In this document: positions 1 to 7,024 of the stretch, piece after piece
Layout: the number at the start of each line of letters is the position of its first letter
How positions within the stretch are numbered: position 1 is the stretch's first letter
The notes under the pieces: generated by a model
What the model was told of the DNA's origin: nothing
Seen by the model: only the letters and a program-made list of their open reading frames with translations
Databases searched by the model: none
Origin: Anaerolineaceae bacterium
GTDB lineage: Bacteria > Chloroflexota > Anaerolineae > Promineifilales > Promineifilaceae
Assembly (NCBI GenBank): GCA_002699125.1
Contig: PABI01000138.1
Span: forward strand, 1 to 37,590
Direction: 5' to 3'
DNA: 37,590 nucleotides
Program-made: the position numbers and the translations under genes

Positions 1-4
1 CGAT

Positions 5-967
5 TTGAGCACTTTCTCAGAACAAACAAGTTCAACTATTCATTTTTGGAAAAGTTCAATGTTGAAACTATTCGCGCCATGTCTAAATAGTTTCTCTATC
101 AGAAGCGGCGATTTTGCTGAAACGGCCGTGCTGCTGCCCAAATTTCTCAGCGACCAGGGCATTCAGCAGGTGATTGCGCCGCTGCCGACCAAAACAGGCG
201 AACTGTGGACCAATCTGGACAGGTTCAAAGCCGTGCTCTATCCCTTTGTGACGGGGCAAGACGGGTATGAAGTGAAAATGCAGCCCCATCACTGGGCAGC
301 GTTTGGCATAGCCCTCAAACACATCCATTCCACTGCACTGCCGCCAACTTTGGCGCAGGCGCTGCCCCAGGAGACCTTTACCGACCGGTGGCGGGAATTT
401 GTAAAAACGATACTGGCACAGTTGGGTGAGATGCAGTTTGATGATCCGGTTGCGGGGGAAACGGCCGTCCTGCTCAAAACCAATCAAGCCGTGATTCTCG
501 ATCTGGTTGACCGGGCCGAACGTCTGGCACAGGCCGCCCAGGCACAACCCCTGGAATTTGTGGTGTGTCACGCCGATATTCATGCAGGTAACATTTTGAT
601 CACGCTGGATGATACGTTTTACATCGTTGATTGGGATACGCTGCTGCTGGCGCCCAAAGAGCGGGATTTGATGTACATTGGCGCTGGCCTGTTGGGCAAC
701 TGGTATTCGCCGCAGGAAGAAGCGGCTCTTTTTTATCCTGCTTACGGCCAGACAGCGATTGATCAAAACTTGCTGGCATACTATCGCTACGAGCGCATTG
801 TCCAAGACATTGCCGCCTTCTGCGAGCAACTGCTTTTCACGCAGGAAGGCGGTGCCGACCGCGCCCAATCTTTACGCTATTTGCGGTCCAGCTTTTTGCC
901 TAATCACACCATTGCCATTGCTTATCAGTCAGACAAAACTCAGTCGGGCTGTTGGTCAAGTTTTTAA
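5..967 (+). pseudogene. Aminoglycoside phosphotransferase (APH)-family protein, 5'-truncated
   Basis: The C-terminal lobe of an APH/choline-kinase-like phosphotransferase is clear. The catalytic loop reads HADIHAGN (residues 189-196 counted from nt 5), and the metal-binding Asp lies in VDWD (208-211). Family-like sequence starts only near residue 29 (FSIRSGDFAE). The preceding residues do not resemble an ATP-binding N-lobe, which in this family is roughly 80 residues longer. The reading frame is open to the window edge, and the nominal start is a TTG. Another frame over nt 1-90 ends in a TAG at 88-90, close to where homology begins, so a recombination or insertion junction near nt 85-90 is plausible. 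The native substrate is probably a small molecule; antibiotic resistance cannot be inferred. Two ACGGCCGT copies give ETAV in the protein. It could instead be an intact gene starting upstream with a divergent N-terminus. Confidence 0.6.
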
Positions 968-1080
968 ACTTGACCTACTTTTCCCCTAACTTTTGACAGG
1001 TCCCGTTTCCCCCCAATTTGAATCTGTAAAGCTGACCGCTGCCAGATGTGGCGACGCTTGTCCTCAGCTATGCTGGCAGC

Positions 1081-1500
1081 ATGATCACACAAACCACCCC
1101 TCTCAACATTTTATTAGTGGATGATGCCCCGTCGGTGCGGCAGGCGCTGCGTTGGCTGGTGGAAGAAATTCCCGGTTTCCAGGTTGTTGGTGAAGCGGCC
1201 GATGGTGAAACGGCCGTGCAGCTTTGCCACGATCTGCTGCCCGATGTTGTCGTGTTGGACATCGATCTGCCCCACAAAAACGGTTTTCGCGTCACCCGCT
1301 TGCTCAAAGAAACCATGCCTCAAATACATGTTGTTGTGCTTTCCGGGCATGGCGATGGCGCGACGCGCCAGCTGGCGGCTGACGTGGGCGCCGATGCGTT
1401 TGTGGAAAAAAGTGATGGCTGGCAGGCACTGCTGGCCGAATTGGAAAATGCGTTTGCCCGCAATTCCATAAATAAAGAAGTTGCAGATTACACAGATTAA
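1081..1500 (+). CDS. Stand-alone response-regulator receiver protein
   Basis: A CheY-like receiver domain fills the whole 139-residue protein: acidic pair D14-D15, phospho-acceptor D60 in VVVLDIDLP, switch Ser S88 and conserved K110. There is no output domain, so it would act by phosphorylation-dependent protein contact or as a phosphorelay intermediate. A GTG 33 nt upstream (1048) is in frame, but the receiver fold begins right after the ATG at 1081, which I prefer; neither has a good ribosome-binding site. The last nine or so codons (NKEVADYTD) run into a dispersed intergenic repeat, so the original C-terminus may have been shorter. No cognate kinase is adjacent; the nearest histidine kinase is at 21473-24313. 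Confidence 0.85.
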   Translation: MITQTTPLNILLVDDAPSVRQALRWLVEEIPGFQVVGEAADGETAVQLCHDLLPDVVVLDIDLPHKNGFRVTRLLKETMPQIHVVVLSGHGDGATRQLAADVGADAFVEKSDGWQALLAELENAFARNSINKEVADYTD

Positions 1501-1545
1501 CTTGGCTTTCTTCTCTGCGCCTCTGTTTCTCTGCGTTAAATTTTC
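1500..1545. repeat. Dispersed 'tctctgcg' intergenic repeat, copy 1
   Basis: The stretch at 1511-1540 is made of iterated ctctgcgcctctg/tctctgcg units. A close relative lies at 8645-8675 upstream of another gene, and a related agag/ctct element forms a hairpin at 28601-28694. Repeats of this style sit in intergenic space in many environmental bacterial genomes. No coding potential or clear promoter is seen. Confidence 0.5.
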
Positions 1546-1562
1546 TTAAAGGAGTAAAACTT

Positions 1563-2969
1563 ATGATGACACTTGCAGCTGAAAAAGAAACGGCCGTCTT
1601 GGCCAACAATTTCCAGGGAAAACTTATCTACCCCGGGGATGCTGACTATGACGAAGCCCGTGCCATTTGGAACGGCATGATTGATCGTCGTCCCGCCATT
1701 ATTGCCCGCTGCGCCACCGTTTCTGATGTGCAGGCAGCGGTAAACTTTGCCCGCGAGTCAGGTCTGCCGCTTTCCGTGCGGGGCGGGGGGCATAACGTAG
1801 CCGGTCACGCCGTCAACGATGACGGATTAGTTATCGACCTTTCCCGAATGAATCATGTAACGGTTAGCGTAGAGCGGCAGCTGGTCTATGCCGGCGGCGG
1901 GGCCACCATTGCCGATGTCGATAAGGCGACACAGAAGTTTGGCCTGGCCGTGCCGCTGGGCGTTGTTTCTGAAACCGGCGTGGCGGGCTTGACGCTGAGT
2001 GGTGGCTATGGCCATCTGCGCAACAAATATGGCTTAAGCGCCGACAATTTAGTTGCGGCGACGGTGGTGACGGCTGACGGCCGTATTGTGCAGGCCAACG
2101 AAAAAGAAAACAGCGATCTTCTCTGGGGGCTGCGCGGCGGCGGCGGTAACTTTGGCATCGTCACCAACTTTGTTTACAAAGCGTATCCGGTGGGGCCAGA
2201 AGTGTATGTAACGGCCGTTTTCCATCACGGCGATTATGCCAAAGAAGGATTACAGCTCTATCGCGAGTTCAACGCGATTGCCCCCGATGACGTGAGTGTA
2301 CTGGGCGTTTTGGGCATCGTGCCTGACGGTGCTGAACCGTTTCCGGAACATACACACGGCCAACGATTTGTGGCCTACGTGGGCATGTACGCCGGTGATC
2401 CCGCCGAAGGGGAAGCCGTCATGCGGCCGCTGCGCCAGTTGAGCGCCGAGCCACTGGCCGACTTTAGCGGCGTGATGCCCTACCTGGATGTCCAGCAGTT
2501 CTTTGATGAAGATTATCCGGCAGGCGTCCTGCGCTATTACTGGAAATCCTTGAACCTGCTCACCCTGGATGATGCTGCTATTGAACGTATTGTGGAGCAT
2601 GCCTACCAGCAGCCCTCGCACCACAGCACCACAGATTTATGGCACATTGGCAAAGGCGTGAAGCGGTTTGGCAGTGAACATGGTGCATTTTACGGCCGTC
2701 ACGCTGCCTACCTGCTCAATCCCGAAGCCAACTGGGAAGACGCTGCCGACGATGAAGCCAACATCAGCTGGGTGCGCGACATGGTGGAAGCCATGGCTGA
2801 GTACTCAGACGGCAGCCGCTACCTCAACTTCGCTGGCTTCCAGGAAGAAGGTGACGCCATGATGCAAGCATCTTACGGCTCGCAATATCAGCGGCTGGCG
2901 GAACTGAAACAAAAGTATGATCCGACGAACCTGTTCAGTCGGAATGCCAATATCAAACCAGGCCACTAA
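1563..2969 (+). CDS. FAD-binding oxidoreductase, berberine-bridge-enzyme (BBE) type
   Basis: A 468-residue flavoprotein oxidase with an N-terminal PCMH-type FAD-binding domain (about 38-210) and a C-terminal BBE domain (about 420-468, with YDPTNLFSRNANI). RGGGHN (73-78) supplies H77, the usual site of 8-alpha-histidyl FAD attachment. The second, cysteinyl attachment site of bicovalent BBE enzymes is absent: the region reads GVVSETGVAGLTLSGGYG with no Cys, so mono-covalent FAD is expected. Such enzymes oxidise sugars, alcohols or aromatic substrates with O2 or another acceptor; the substrate is not predictable. There is no signal peptide, so it is probably cytoplasmic. The start is set by AAAGGAG at 1548-1554, eight bases before the ATG. 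It is not in an obvious operon. Confidence 0.9.
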   Translation: MMTLAAEKETAVLANNFQGKLIYPGDADYDEARAIWNGMIDRRPAIIARCATVSDVQAAVNFARESGLPLSVRGGGHNVAGHAVNDDGLVIDLSRMNHVTVSVERQLVYAGGGATIADVDKATQKFGLAVPLGVVSETGVAGLTLSGGYGHLRNKYGLSADNLVAATVVTADGRIVQANEKENSDLLWGLRGGGGNFGIVTNFVYKAYPVGPEVYVTAVFHHGDYAKEGLQLYREFNAIAPDDVSVLGVLGIVPDGAEPFPEHTHGQRFVAYVGMYAGDPAEGEAVMRPLRQLSAEPLADFSGVMPYLDVQQFFDEDYPAGVLRYYWKSLNLLTLDDAAIERIVEHAYQQPSHHSTTDLWHIGKGVKRFGSEHGAFYGRHAAYLLNPEANWEDAADDEANISWVRDMVEAMAEYSDGSRYLNFAGFQEEGDAMMQASYGSQYQRLAELKQKYDPTNLFSRNANIKPGH

Positions 2970-2976
2970 AGGATTT

Positions 2977-3032
2977 CGTGGTGCGTGACGAGTGCAGCGT
3001 GAGAAATTACGTTTCGCGAATCACGCATCACG
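2977..3032. repeat. REP-like inverted repeat, copy 1
   Basis: A 12-base arm at 2977-2988 (CGTGGTGCGTGA) pairs with 3021-3032 (TCACGCATCACG) with one mismatch. The same arm sequences and a shared 'gag.gcagcgtga' segment recur at 20240-20273, so this is a dispersed palindromic element. It lies just after the BBE oxidase stop and may help terminate or stabilise that transcript. Confidence 0.6.
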
Positions 3033-3187
3033 TCCTCAAAAATGTGTAAACGGCCGTAAACACACCGTCGGCACTGCTCTCATCACTGAATCTGGCGCGC
3101 TCATCGGCAAGGCGCAGGCGATTTAGTTGACTTTGGGTTAGGAGGGAGAATGAAGTGAGGATTCAAACGGTTGTGCACAAACCCATC

Positions 3188-3239
3188 GCCTAACGCCCGC
3201 TTCAGCCGCGCCTCGCGTCGGCTGCAAGCTTTGTTAGGC
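3188..3239 (-). other. attC recombination site of an integron cassette
   Basis: On the minus strand the site opens with GCCTAAC (RYYYAAC, R'') and closes with GTTAGGC (GTTRRRY, R'). An imperfect palindrome lies between them: the arms GCTTGCAGCCG and CGGCTGAAGC pair with one extrahelical G, as the extra base of the L'' box does in known attC sites. At 52 bp it is at the short end for the family. It lies 43 bp beyond the stop of the leftward membrane-protein gene 3283-3690, where a cassette's attC belongs. Orientation follows from the gene and from the position of the unpaired base. The 2970-3282 interval otherwise holds only the REP-like repeat and one ACGGCCGT. Confidence 0.85.
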
Positions 3240-3282
3240 GGCATACAAAGATTGGCGATTTTTTCTCATTAAATCAGTGCAT

Positions 3283-3690
3283 TTAGCGTCTAGGAAAGAA
3301 TGTCCGAAATGGTAGAAGCAAACCAGCCAAAGTCATAATCATCAACACCAACAGAATTGGAATTGTCCACGGCCAAATAACCATATGAATCCCAATATGT
3401 ACAGGAAGATACAAGAGACTAAACCATGCCCATCGCTCACCCTTCCTGAAACCTGTTGTAGAGATGACAATAACAAATATGGCAACTGCAAGAACCCAAA
3501 TCCCAAAATTTCGGAACCAAGACTTAATATACTCTATTACTTCTGGATCTGTTGTAAGCCAAGCCCAACCGCGATCAGGATCAGTGGGGTCAAGGGCAGG
3601 TATTACGACTAAATTGTCATAGGCAAAGTAAGCAATGCCTAAGCCTACCAGAAAAAGCAAAATCCAAGATTTCTGTGAAATAGCCTTCAT
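3283..3690 (-). CDS. Small integral membrane protein, integron-cassette gene
   Basis: A 135-residue hypothetical protein with about four hydrophobic segments (near 9-28, 62-80, 88-105 and 108-128) and a basic C-terminus (FRTFFPRR). I do not recognise a functional family. An AGGGCAGGG stretch lies just before the ATG at 3690. The gene runs away from the integrase and ends at a good attC site, the classic cassette arrangement. It is AT-richer than the flanks and contains no ACGGCCGT. It shares an 'LLYLP' segment in a similar position with the neighbouring cassette protein (SLLYLPVHI versus FLLYLPLDI), so the two may be distant relatives. Confidence 0.8.
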   Translation of the reverse strand: MKAISQKSWILLFLVGLGIAYFAYDNLVVIPALDPTDPDRGWAWLTTDPEVIEYIKSWFRNFGIWVLAVAIFVIVISTTGFRKGERWAWFSLLYLPVHIGIHMVIWPWTIPILLVLMIMTLAGLLLPFRTFFPRR

Positions 3691-3755
3691 TTCAACCCTG
3701 CCCTAACTGGTTATTCTTGCTAAAAATTGGATTGATGTTTGCCGTTTGCTCGCTT

Positions 3756-4355
3756 TTAAGCAACATTTTGATTTTTACGAGTATAAGGCAAATACGAAAT
3801 CAACGTAAATGTAGTAATCAATATCGAAAACAGGGCAGAGGTCAGAAATATTGATTGGCCTGAAAAAAATAATACGATATCAAGAGGTAGGTATAAAAGG
3901 AAAAAGACCACATAATATCGTGGAAATTGACTGTTTCTTATATAGCGTAGTCCCAAAATCAGTAAAGAAAGGCCAACAATAAGCGAACTCACAGAGAAGG
4001 TGCTAAATGCAAAACTTCGCATGTTGTTTGCCCCATAAGGTTGATCTGAAAAAAGCCAAAACTCTGCTGCTGTACCAACTGCCATACCGAGCCAAGCAAC
4101 AAATGTTGCACTCAGTAGGATTTTTTCTACTGTCCCCATCAAATGCTGTCTCTGCATGTAAAAAGCGGCAATCGCACAAGATTCCAGTAAGATAAGAACA
4201 GCCATAATACGATTAAATGATTCGTAGGTTTGATACGCTGATGTACCTGGGACTCCATATGTATCTCCGACAATAATGATGGACACAACAGCGACTAATC
4301 CACTCAATAAACCGGCGATGTTAAGTATTTGAATATGCTTTTTTTGTTGATTCAT
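3756..4355 (-). CDS. Multi-pass membrane protein, first gene of the cassette array
   Basis: A 199-residue hypothetical protein with about six hydrophobic segments and a short polar C-terminus (YTRKNQNVA). The frame is open upstream to 4577, but the 74 residues before MNQQKKHIQ are Cys- and Arg-rich, not membrane-like, and cover the putative att/promoter region; I therefore start at the ATG at 4353-4355. No catalytic motif is visible. It is co-directional with 3283-3690, with a 65-bp gap in which I find no convincing attC (only GTTAGGGC on the minus strand near 3700). The two genes may share one cassette, or the intervening attC may have decayed. Confidence 0.7.
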   Translation of the reverse strand: MNQQKKHIQILNIAGLLSGLVAVVSIIIVGDTYGVPGTSAYQTYESFNRIMAVLILLESCAIAAFYMQRQHLMGTVEKILLSATFVAWLGMAVGTAAEFWLFSDQPYGANNMRSFAFSTFSVSSLIVGLSLLILGLRYIRNSQFPRYYVVFFLLYLPLDIVLFFSGQSIFLTSALFSILITTFTLISYLPYTRKNQNVA

Positions 4356-4371
4356 ATGCCCGCCGTTCAGA

Positions 4372-4428
4372 TGCTTAAGCTGCGCGCTCGTTTCCTTTGG
4401 CGCGTCTGCTTTAATCTGCAAAATTTTT
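4372..4428 (-). repeat. Imperfect palindrome, possible degenerate att site
   Basis: Two arms of about 17-19 bases (left cagatgcttaagctgcgcgc; right, reverse-complemented, cagattaaagcagacgcgc) pair with bulges across a short spacer. It sits just before the first cassette gene, where attI or a remnant attC would be expected. Good GTTRRRY/RYYYAAC end boxes are missing, so the att assignment is only a suggestion. Confidence 0.3.
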
Positions 4429-4507
4429 GTTATCCAACACCTTTTGCAGTATAAACCGGTAATTCTCAACAAATATCTGCACATCTTGCGGCATAAGCTT
4501 GATTTCC

Positions 4508-4541
4508 CAGGTTTATCATGCAAGTCTGCATGATAAACCTG
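4508..4541. repeat. Perfect 15-bp inverted repeat in the integron control region
   Basis: CAGGTTTATCATGCA at 4508-4522 is followed by an AGTC loop and its exact complement at 4527-4541. It lies between the divergent integrase and cassette genes, just downstream of the leftward promoter, and has no U-tract. An operator or RNA hairpin fits better than an intrinsic terminator. Confidence 0.75.
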
Positions 4542-4568
4542 CCAGACTGAATAAAAACACGCACGAAC

Positions 4569-4596
4569 AGTATACAAAAAACAGTCGCAACTTCAA
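4569..4596 (-). promoter_or_regulatory. Leftward sigma70-type promoter for the cassettes (Pc-like)
   Basis: On the minus strand, TTGAAG (4591-4596), a 16-base spacer and TATACT (4569-4574) point into the cassette genes. In known integrons the cassette promoter Pc lies in or next to the start of intI, which is exactly this position (the integrase ATG is at 4603). Identified by inspection only. Confidence 0.45.
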
Positions 4597-4602
4597 ACCG
4601 AA

Positions 4603-5412
4603 ATGAGCCTGAAAAAACCGAAACTGCTGGATCAAGTTAGGGAAAAAGTTCGTCTAAGAAATTACTCTTACCGCACGGAGCAATCTTATGTTGCCTGGGT
4701 AAAACGATTCATTTTGTTTCACCATAAAAAGCATCCATCAGAAATGGGTAAAAAAGAGGTTGAAGCCTTTTTAAAATATCTCGCTGTAGATAAAGATGTG
4801 GCGGCATCAACCCAAAATCAGGCGTTAAGCGCTTTGCTCTTTCTATACAATGAGGTGCTAGAGCAGCCGCTTGGGTATGTTGATGTGATGTGGGCGAAAA
4901 AGCCTAAACGGCTTCCGGTTGTCCTAACTCGAGGCGAGGTAAAGGTCGTGTTAGCCCAAATGAGGGGCACACCGCTCCTCATTTCCCAACTCCTTTATGG
5001 AGCAGGCTTGCGTGTCATGGAAGGACTGCGTTTGCGTGTGCAAGATTTGGATTTTGGACAGCGATTGATTGTTGTGCGAGACGGCAAAGGGCAAAAAGAT
5101 CGCACAACGCCGCTGCCTGAAGCGCTGGTAGATGATTTGCAGAACCATTTAGAATGGGTGCAGTCCTTACACCATCATGAAAGTACTGTTCAAAGAGCCG
5201 TTAAGCGGGCTGTAAAGGAGGCGAAGTTGAGCAAGCGTGTGACGCCTCATACATTTCGTCACTGTTTCGCAACCCATTTACTGGAACGTGGTACTGACAT
5301 TCGCACAATTCAGGTGCTTTTGGGTCACAAAAGTTTGCAAACGACGATGATTTATACGCATGTAATCAATCGGGGAGCGATGGGCGTGCGCAGCCCACTC
5401 GATGACATGTAG
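4603..5412 (+). CDS. intI: Integron integrase (IntI-type tyrosine recombinase) with internal deletion
   Basis: This 269-residue tyrosine recombinase keeps the full catalytic set: R137 (GAGLR), K165 (GKGQKDR), H216 and R219 (HTFRH), H242 (LLGH) and Y251 (IYTH). IntI hallmarks are present: YRTEQSYVAWVKRFILFH, STQNQALSALLFLYNEVL and a C-terminal NRG..GVRSPLD. IntI proteins are usually 320-340 residues. Here the text jumps from LEWVQSLH (to residue 190) straight to HHESTVQRAVK. The segment normally in between (LARKYP...W.YVFPS...DPRSG..RRHH), which includes the extra IntI helix needed for attC binding, is missing in frame near nt 5170-5178. It is probably inactive on attC. No good ribosome-binding site is seen. 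It diverges from the cassette genes, as in canonical integrons. Confidence 0.85.
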   Translation: MSLKKPKLLDQVREKVRLRNYSYRTEQSYVAWVKRFILFHHKKHPSEMGKKEVEAFLKYLAVDKDVAASTQNQALSALLFLYNEVLEQPLGYVDVMWAKKPKRLPVVLTRGEVKVVLAQMRGTPLLISQLLYGAGLRVMEGLRLRVQDLDFGQRLIVVRDGKGQKDRTTPLPEALVDDLQNHLEWVQSLHHHESTVQRAVKRAVKEAKLSKRVTPHTFRHCFATHLLERGTDIRTIQVLLGHKSLQTTMIYTHVINRGAMGVRSPLDDM

Positions 5413-5532
5413 CGTTGTCCTTTAGGCTGGAATTTCGCTACCCACGGCCGTTCCCCAATTGCAACCCCTATCATGTACAATACAAACATTGAACAAAAAC
5501 AAATTCTCACCCACTGAGGAGCGTGATAAATC

Positions 5533-6768
5533 ATGAGTAACAAAAGCGATCAGGATATTGTCATTTTAGGGGCGGCCCGCACGCCGACGGGCAAAATGTC
5601 GGGCAGCCTCACCAGTCAGACGGCGCCGGATTTGGGGGCATTGGCGGTGCAAACGGCCGTCTCCCGCTCAGGCATCGATCCCAATTCGGTGTATGAAGTG
5701 ATTATGGGCAATGTAGTATCTGCCGGCGTGGGGCAGGCCCCGGCGCGGCAGGCGGCGCTGCGTGGCGGCTTACCCAATACCGTCGGTGCCGCGGCCATCA
5801 ACAAGGTGTGCGGCTCCGGCCTCAAAGCGGTGATGGTGGCGTCCAACGGCATCGTCGCCGGGGAAGGGCAGGTGTACGTTGCCGGCGGCATGGAGAGCAT
5901 GTCCAACGCCCCCTACCTGCTGCCCAAAGCGCGGCAGGGGCTGCGCTACGGCCACGTAGAGATGCAGGATTCCCTGCTGGCCGATGGCCTGTGGTGCTCC
6001 TTCCAGGAATGGCCCATGGGCAACGCCGCCGAGTTTATTGCCAAGCAGTACGAAGTGACTCGTGAAGAAATGGACGAGTTTGCTTACCGCAGCCATGAAA
6101 AAGCGGCCGAGGCGACGGTTAACGGCCGTTTCCAGAGCGAAATCGTTCCCGTCGAAATAAAAAGCCGCAAAGGCAGCGTCATTGTCGATAAAGACGAGCC
6201 GATTCGCGCCAGCTTCACCAATGGCAGCTACGAAATGCAAACGAGCATCGAAGGGCTGGCCAAGCTGCCGCCCGCCTTCGAAAAAGATGGGCAGGTAACG
6301 GCCGGTAATGCCCCCGGTCTCAACGACGGCGCGGCTGCCCTGGTGCTCACCCATCGCGCCGAAGCGGAGCGACAGGGCACCAAGCCAATGGCCCGGATTG
6401 TCGGCTACACCCATTATGCCGTCGAACCGAAGTGGCTGTTTGCCGCCCCCGCCCGCGCCATCCCTCGACTGCTGGACAAAATCGGCTGGCAAATGGACGA
6501 CGTGGACCTGTTTGAGGTGAATGAAGCGTTTGCCGCCCAGGTGCTGGCCAACGGCGTAGAGCTGACGCAAAAAGGATACAACTGGAATTGGGACAAAGTA
6601 AATGTCAACGGCGGCGCGATTGCCCTGGGGCATCCCATCGGGGCCAGCGGCGCGCGCGTTTTGGTGACGCTCATCCACGCTCTGCAGCAGCGCGATCTCA
6701 AGCGCGGCATTGCTTCTCTCTGCCTCGGCGGCGGCGAAGCGGTGGCCTTGGCGATTGAAATGGAGTAG
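5533..6768 (+). CDS. Thiolase family protein (acetyl-CoA C-acetyltransferase)
   Basis: A 411-residue thiolase that condenses two acyl-CoA molecules or cleaves 3-ketoacyl-CoA. Nucleophile C93 lies in NKVCGSGLKAV, NEAF sits in the third conserved block, H367 in GHPIGASGAR, and the proton-shuttling C397 in SLCLGGGEA. Length and motif order fit cytosolic biosynthetic-type thiolases, but direction and chain length cannot be set from sequence. GAGGAG at 5516-5521 fixes the ATG. The gene stands alone, with no adjacent 3-hydroxyacyl-CoA dehydrogenase or PHB genes, and is followed by paired repeats and a strong terminator. Its G+C-rich codon use and ACGGCCGT copies mark a return to host-type DNA after the integron island. 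Confidence 0.92.
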   Translation: MSNKSDQDIVILGAARTPTGKMSGSLTSQTAPDLGALAVQTAVSRSGIDPNSVYEVIMGNVVSAGVGQAPARQAALRGGLPNTVGAAAINKVCGSGLKAVMVASNGIVAGEGQVYVAGGMESMSNAPYLLPKARQGLRYGHVEMQDSLLADGLWCSFQEWPMGNAAEFIAKQYEVTREEMDEFAYRSHEKAAEATVNGRFQSEIVPVEIKSRKGSVIVDKDEPIRASFTNGSYEMQTSIEGLAKLPPAFEKDGQVTAGNAPGLNDGAAALVLTHRAEAERQGTKPMARIVGYTHYAVEPKWLFAAPARAIPRLLDKIGWQMDDVDLFEVNEAFAAQVLANGVELTQKGYNWNWDKVNVNGGAIALGHPIGASGARVLVTLIHALQQRDLKRGIASLCLGGGEAVALAIEME

Positions 6769-6780
6769 TTGCGCGATTTT

Positions 6781-6842
6781 AGGACTGGCAGTCCTAAATC
6801 CGAATAGTTTGTAACAAATAAGTCTTGAGGACTGCCAGTCCT
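6781..6842. repeat. Pair of 15-bp palindromes, mutually complementary
   Basis: AGGACTGGCAGTCCT (6781-6795) and AGGACTGCCAGTCCT (6828-6842) are each palindromic around one central base and are reverse complements of each other, so the segment can fold as one long stem or two hairpins. It lies directly after the thiolase stop. Confidence 0.7.
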
Positions 6843-6870
6843 GGATGATGGATACGGCCGTAAAAAAAGC

Positions 6871-6905
6871 GAGCACCTTCAATTTCTGAGGGTGCTCTTT
6901 TTTTT
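6871..6905 (+). terminator. Intrinsic terminator after thiolase
   Basis: GAGCACC (6871-6877) pairs with GGTGCTC (6891-6897), followed by eight T (6898-6905). An A-rich run precedes the stem. Confidence 0.85.
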
Positions 6906-6920
6906 GAAATATTGTCTGTT

Positions 6921-6973
6921 GTAGCCGCGGTTTCTTACCGCGCCCGTCCTTCGCGGTAAGAAACCGCGGCTAC
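6921..6973. repeat. Perfect 22-bp inverted repeat upstream of the GH13 gene
   Basis: The arm at 6921-6942 (GTAGCCGCGG followed by TTTCTTACCGCG) is exactly complementary to 6952-6973, with a 9-base loop. Its base composition and lack of function in the flanking genes suggest a dispersed REP/MITE-like element. It abuts a TATAAT at 6979-6984, which could serve the downstream GH13 gene. Confidence 0.8.
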
Positions 6974-7024
6974 TTGGGTATAATTTGGCCTATAAGCAAA
7001 AAGAATCTGTGAAAGGGAGAGTTC

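Noticed and set aside
1563..2969. Bicovalent FAD attachment in the BBE-type oxidase
   Set aside because: His77 is present, but no Cys occurs at the second attachment site.
3691..3755. Second attC between the two cassette genes
   Set aside because: Only GTTAGGGC on the minus strand resembles an end box; there is no matching RYYYAAC partner or paired arms.
4603..5412. XerC/XerD-type recombinase instead of IntI
   Set aside because: Length would fit, but YRTEQSYVAWVKRFILFH, HHES.VQRAVK and the NRG..GVRSPLD tail are IntI features and an attC lies nearby.
5770..6882. Long minus-strand frame (370 codons) opposite the thiolase
   Set aside because: It is a shadow of the GC-rich thiolase coding strand; the thiolase motifs fix the real frame. 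Similar long antisense frames opposite the acs and PAS kinase genes are rejected for the same reason.
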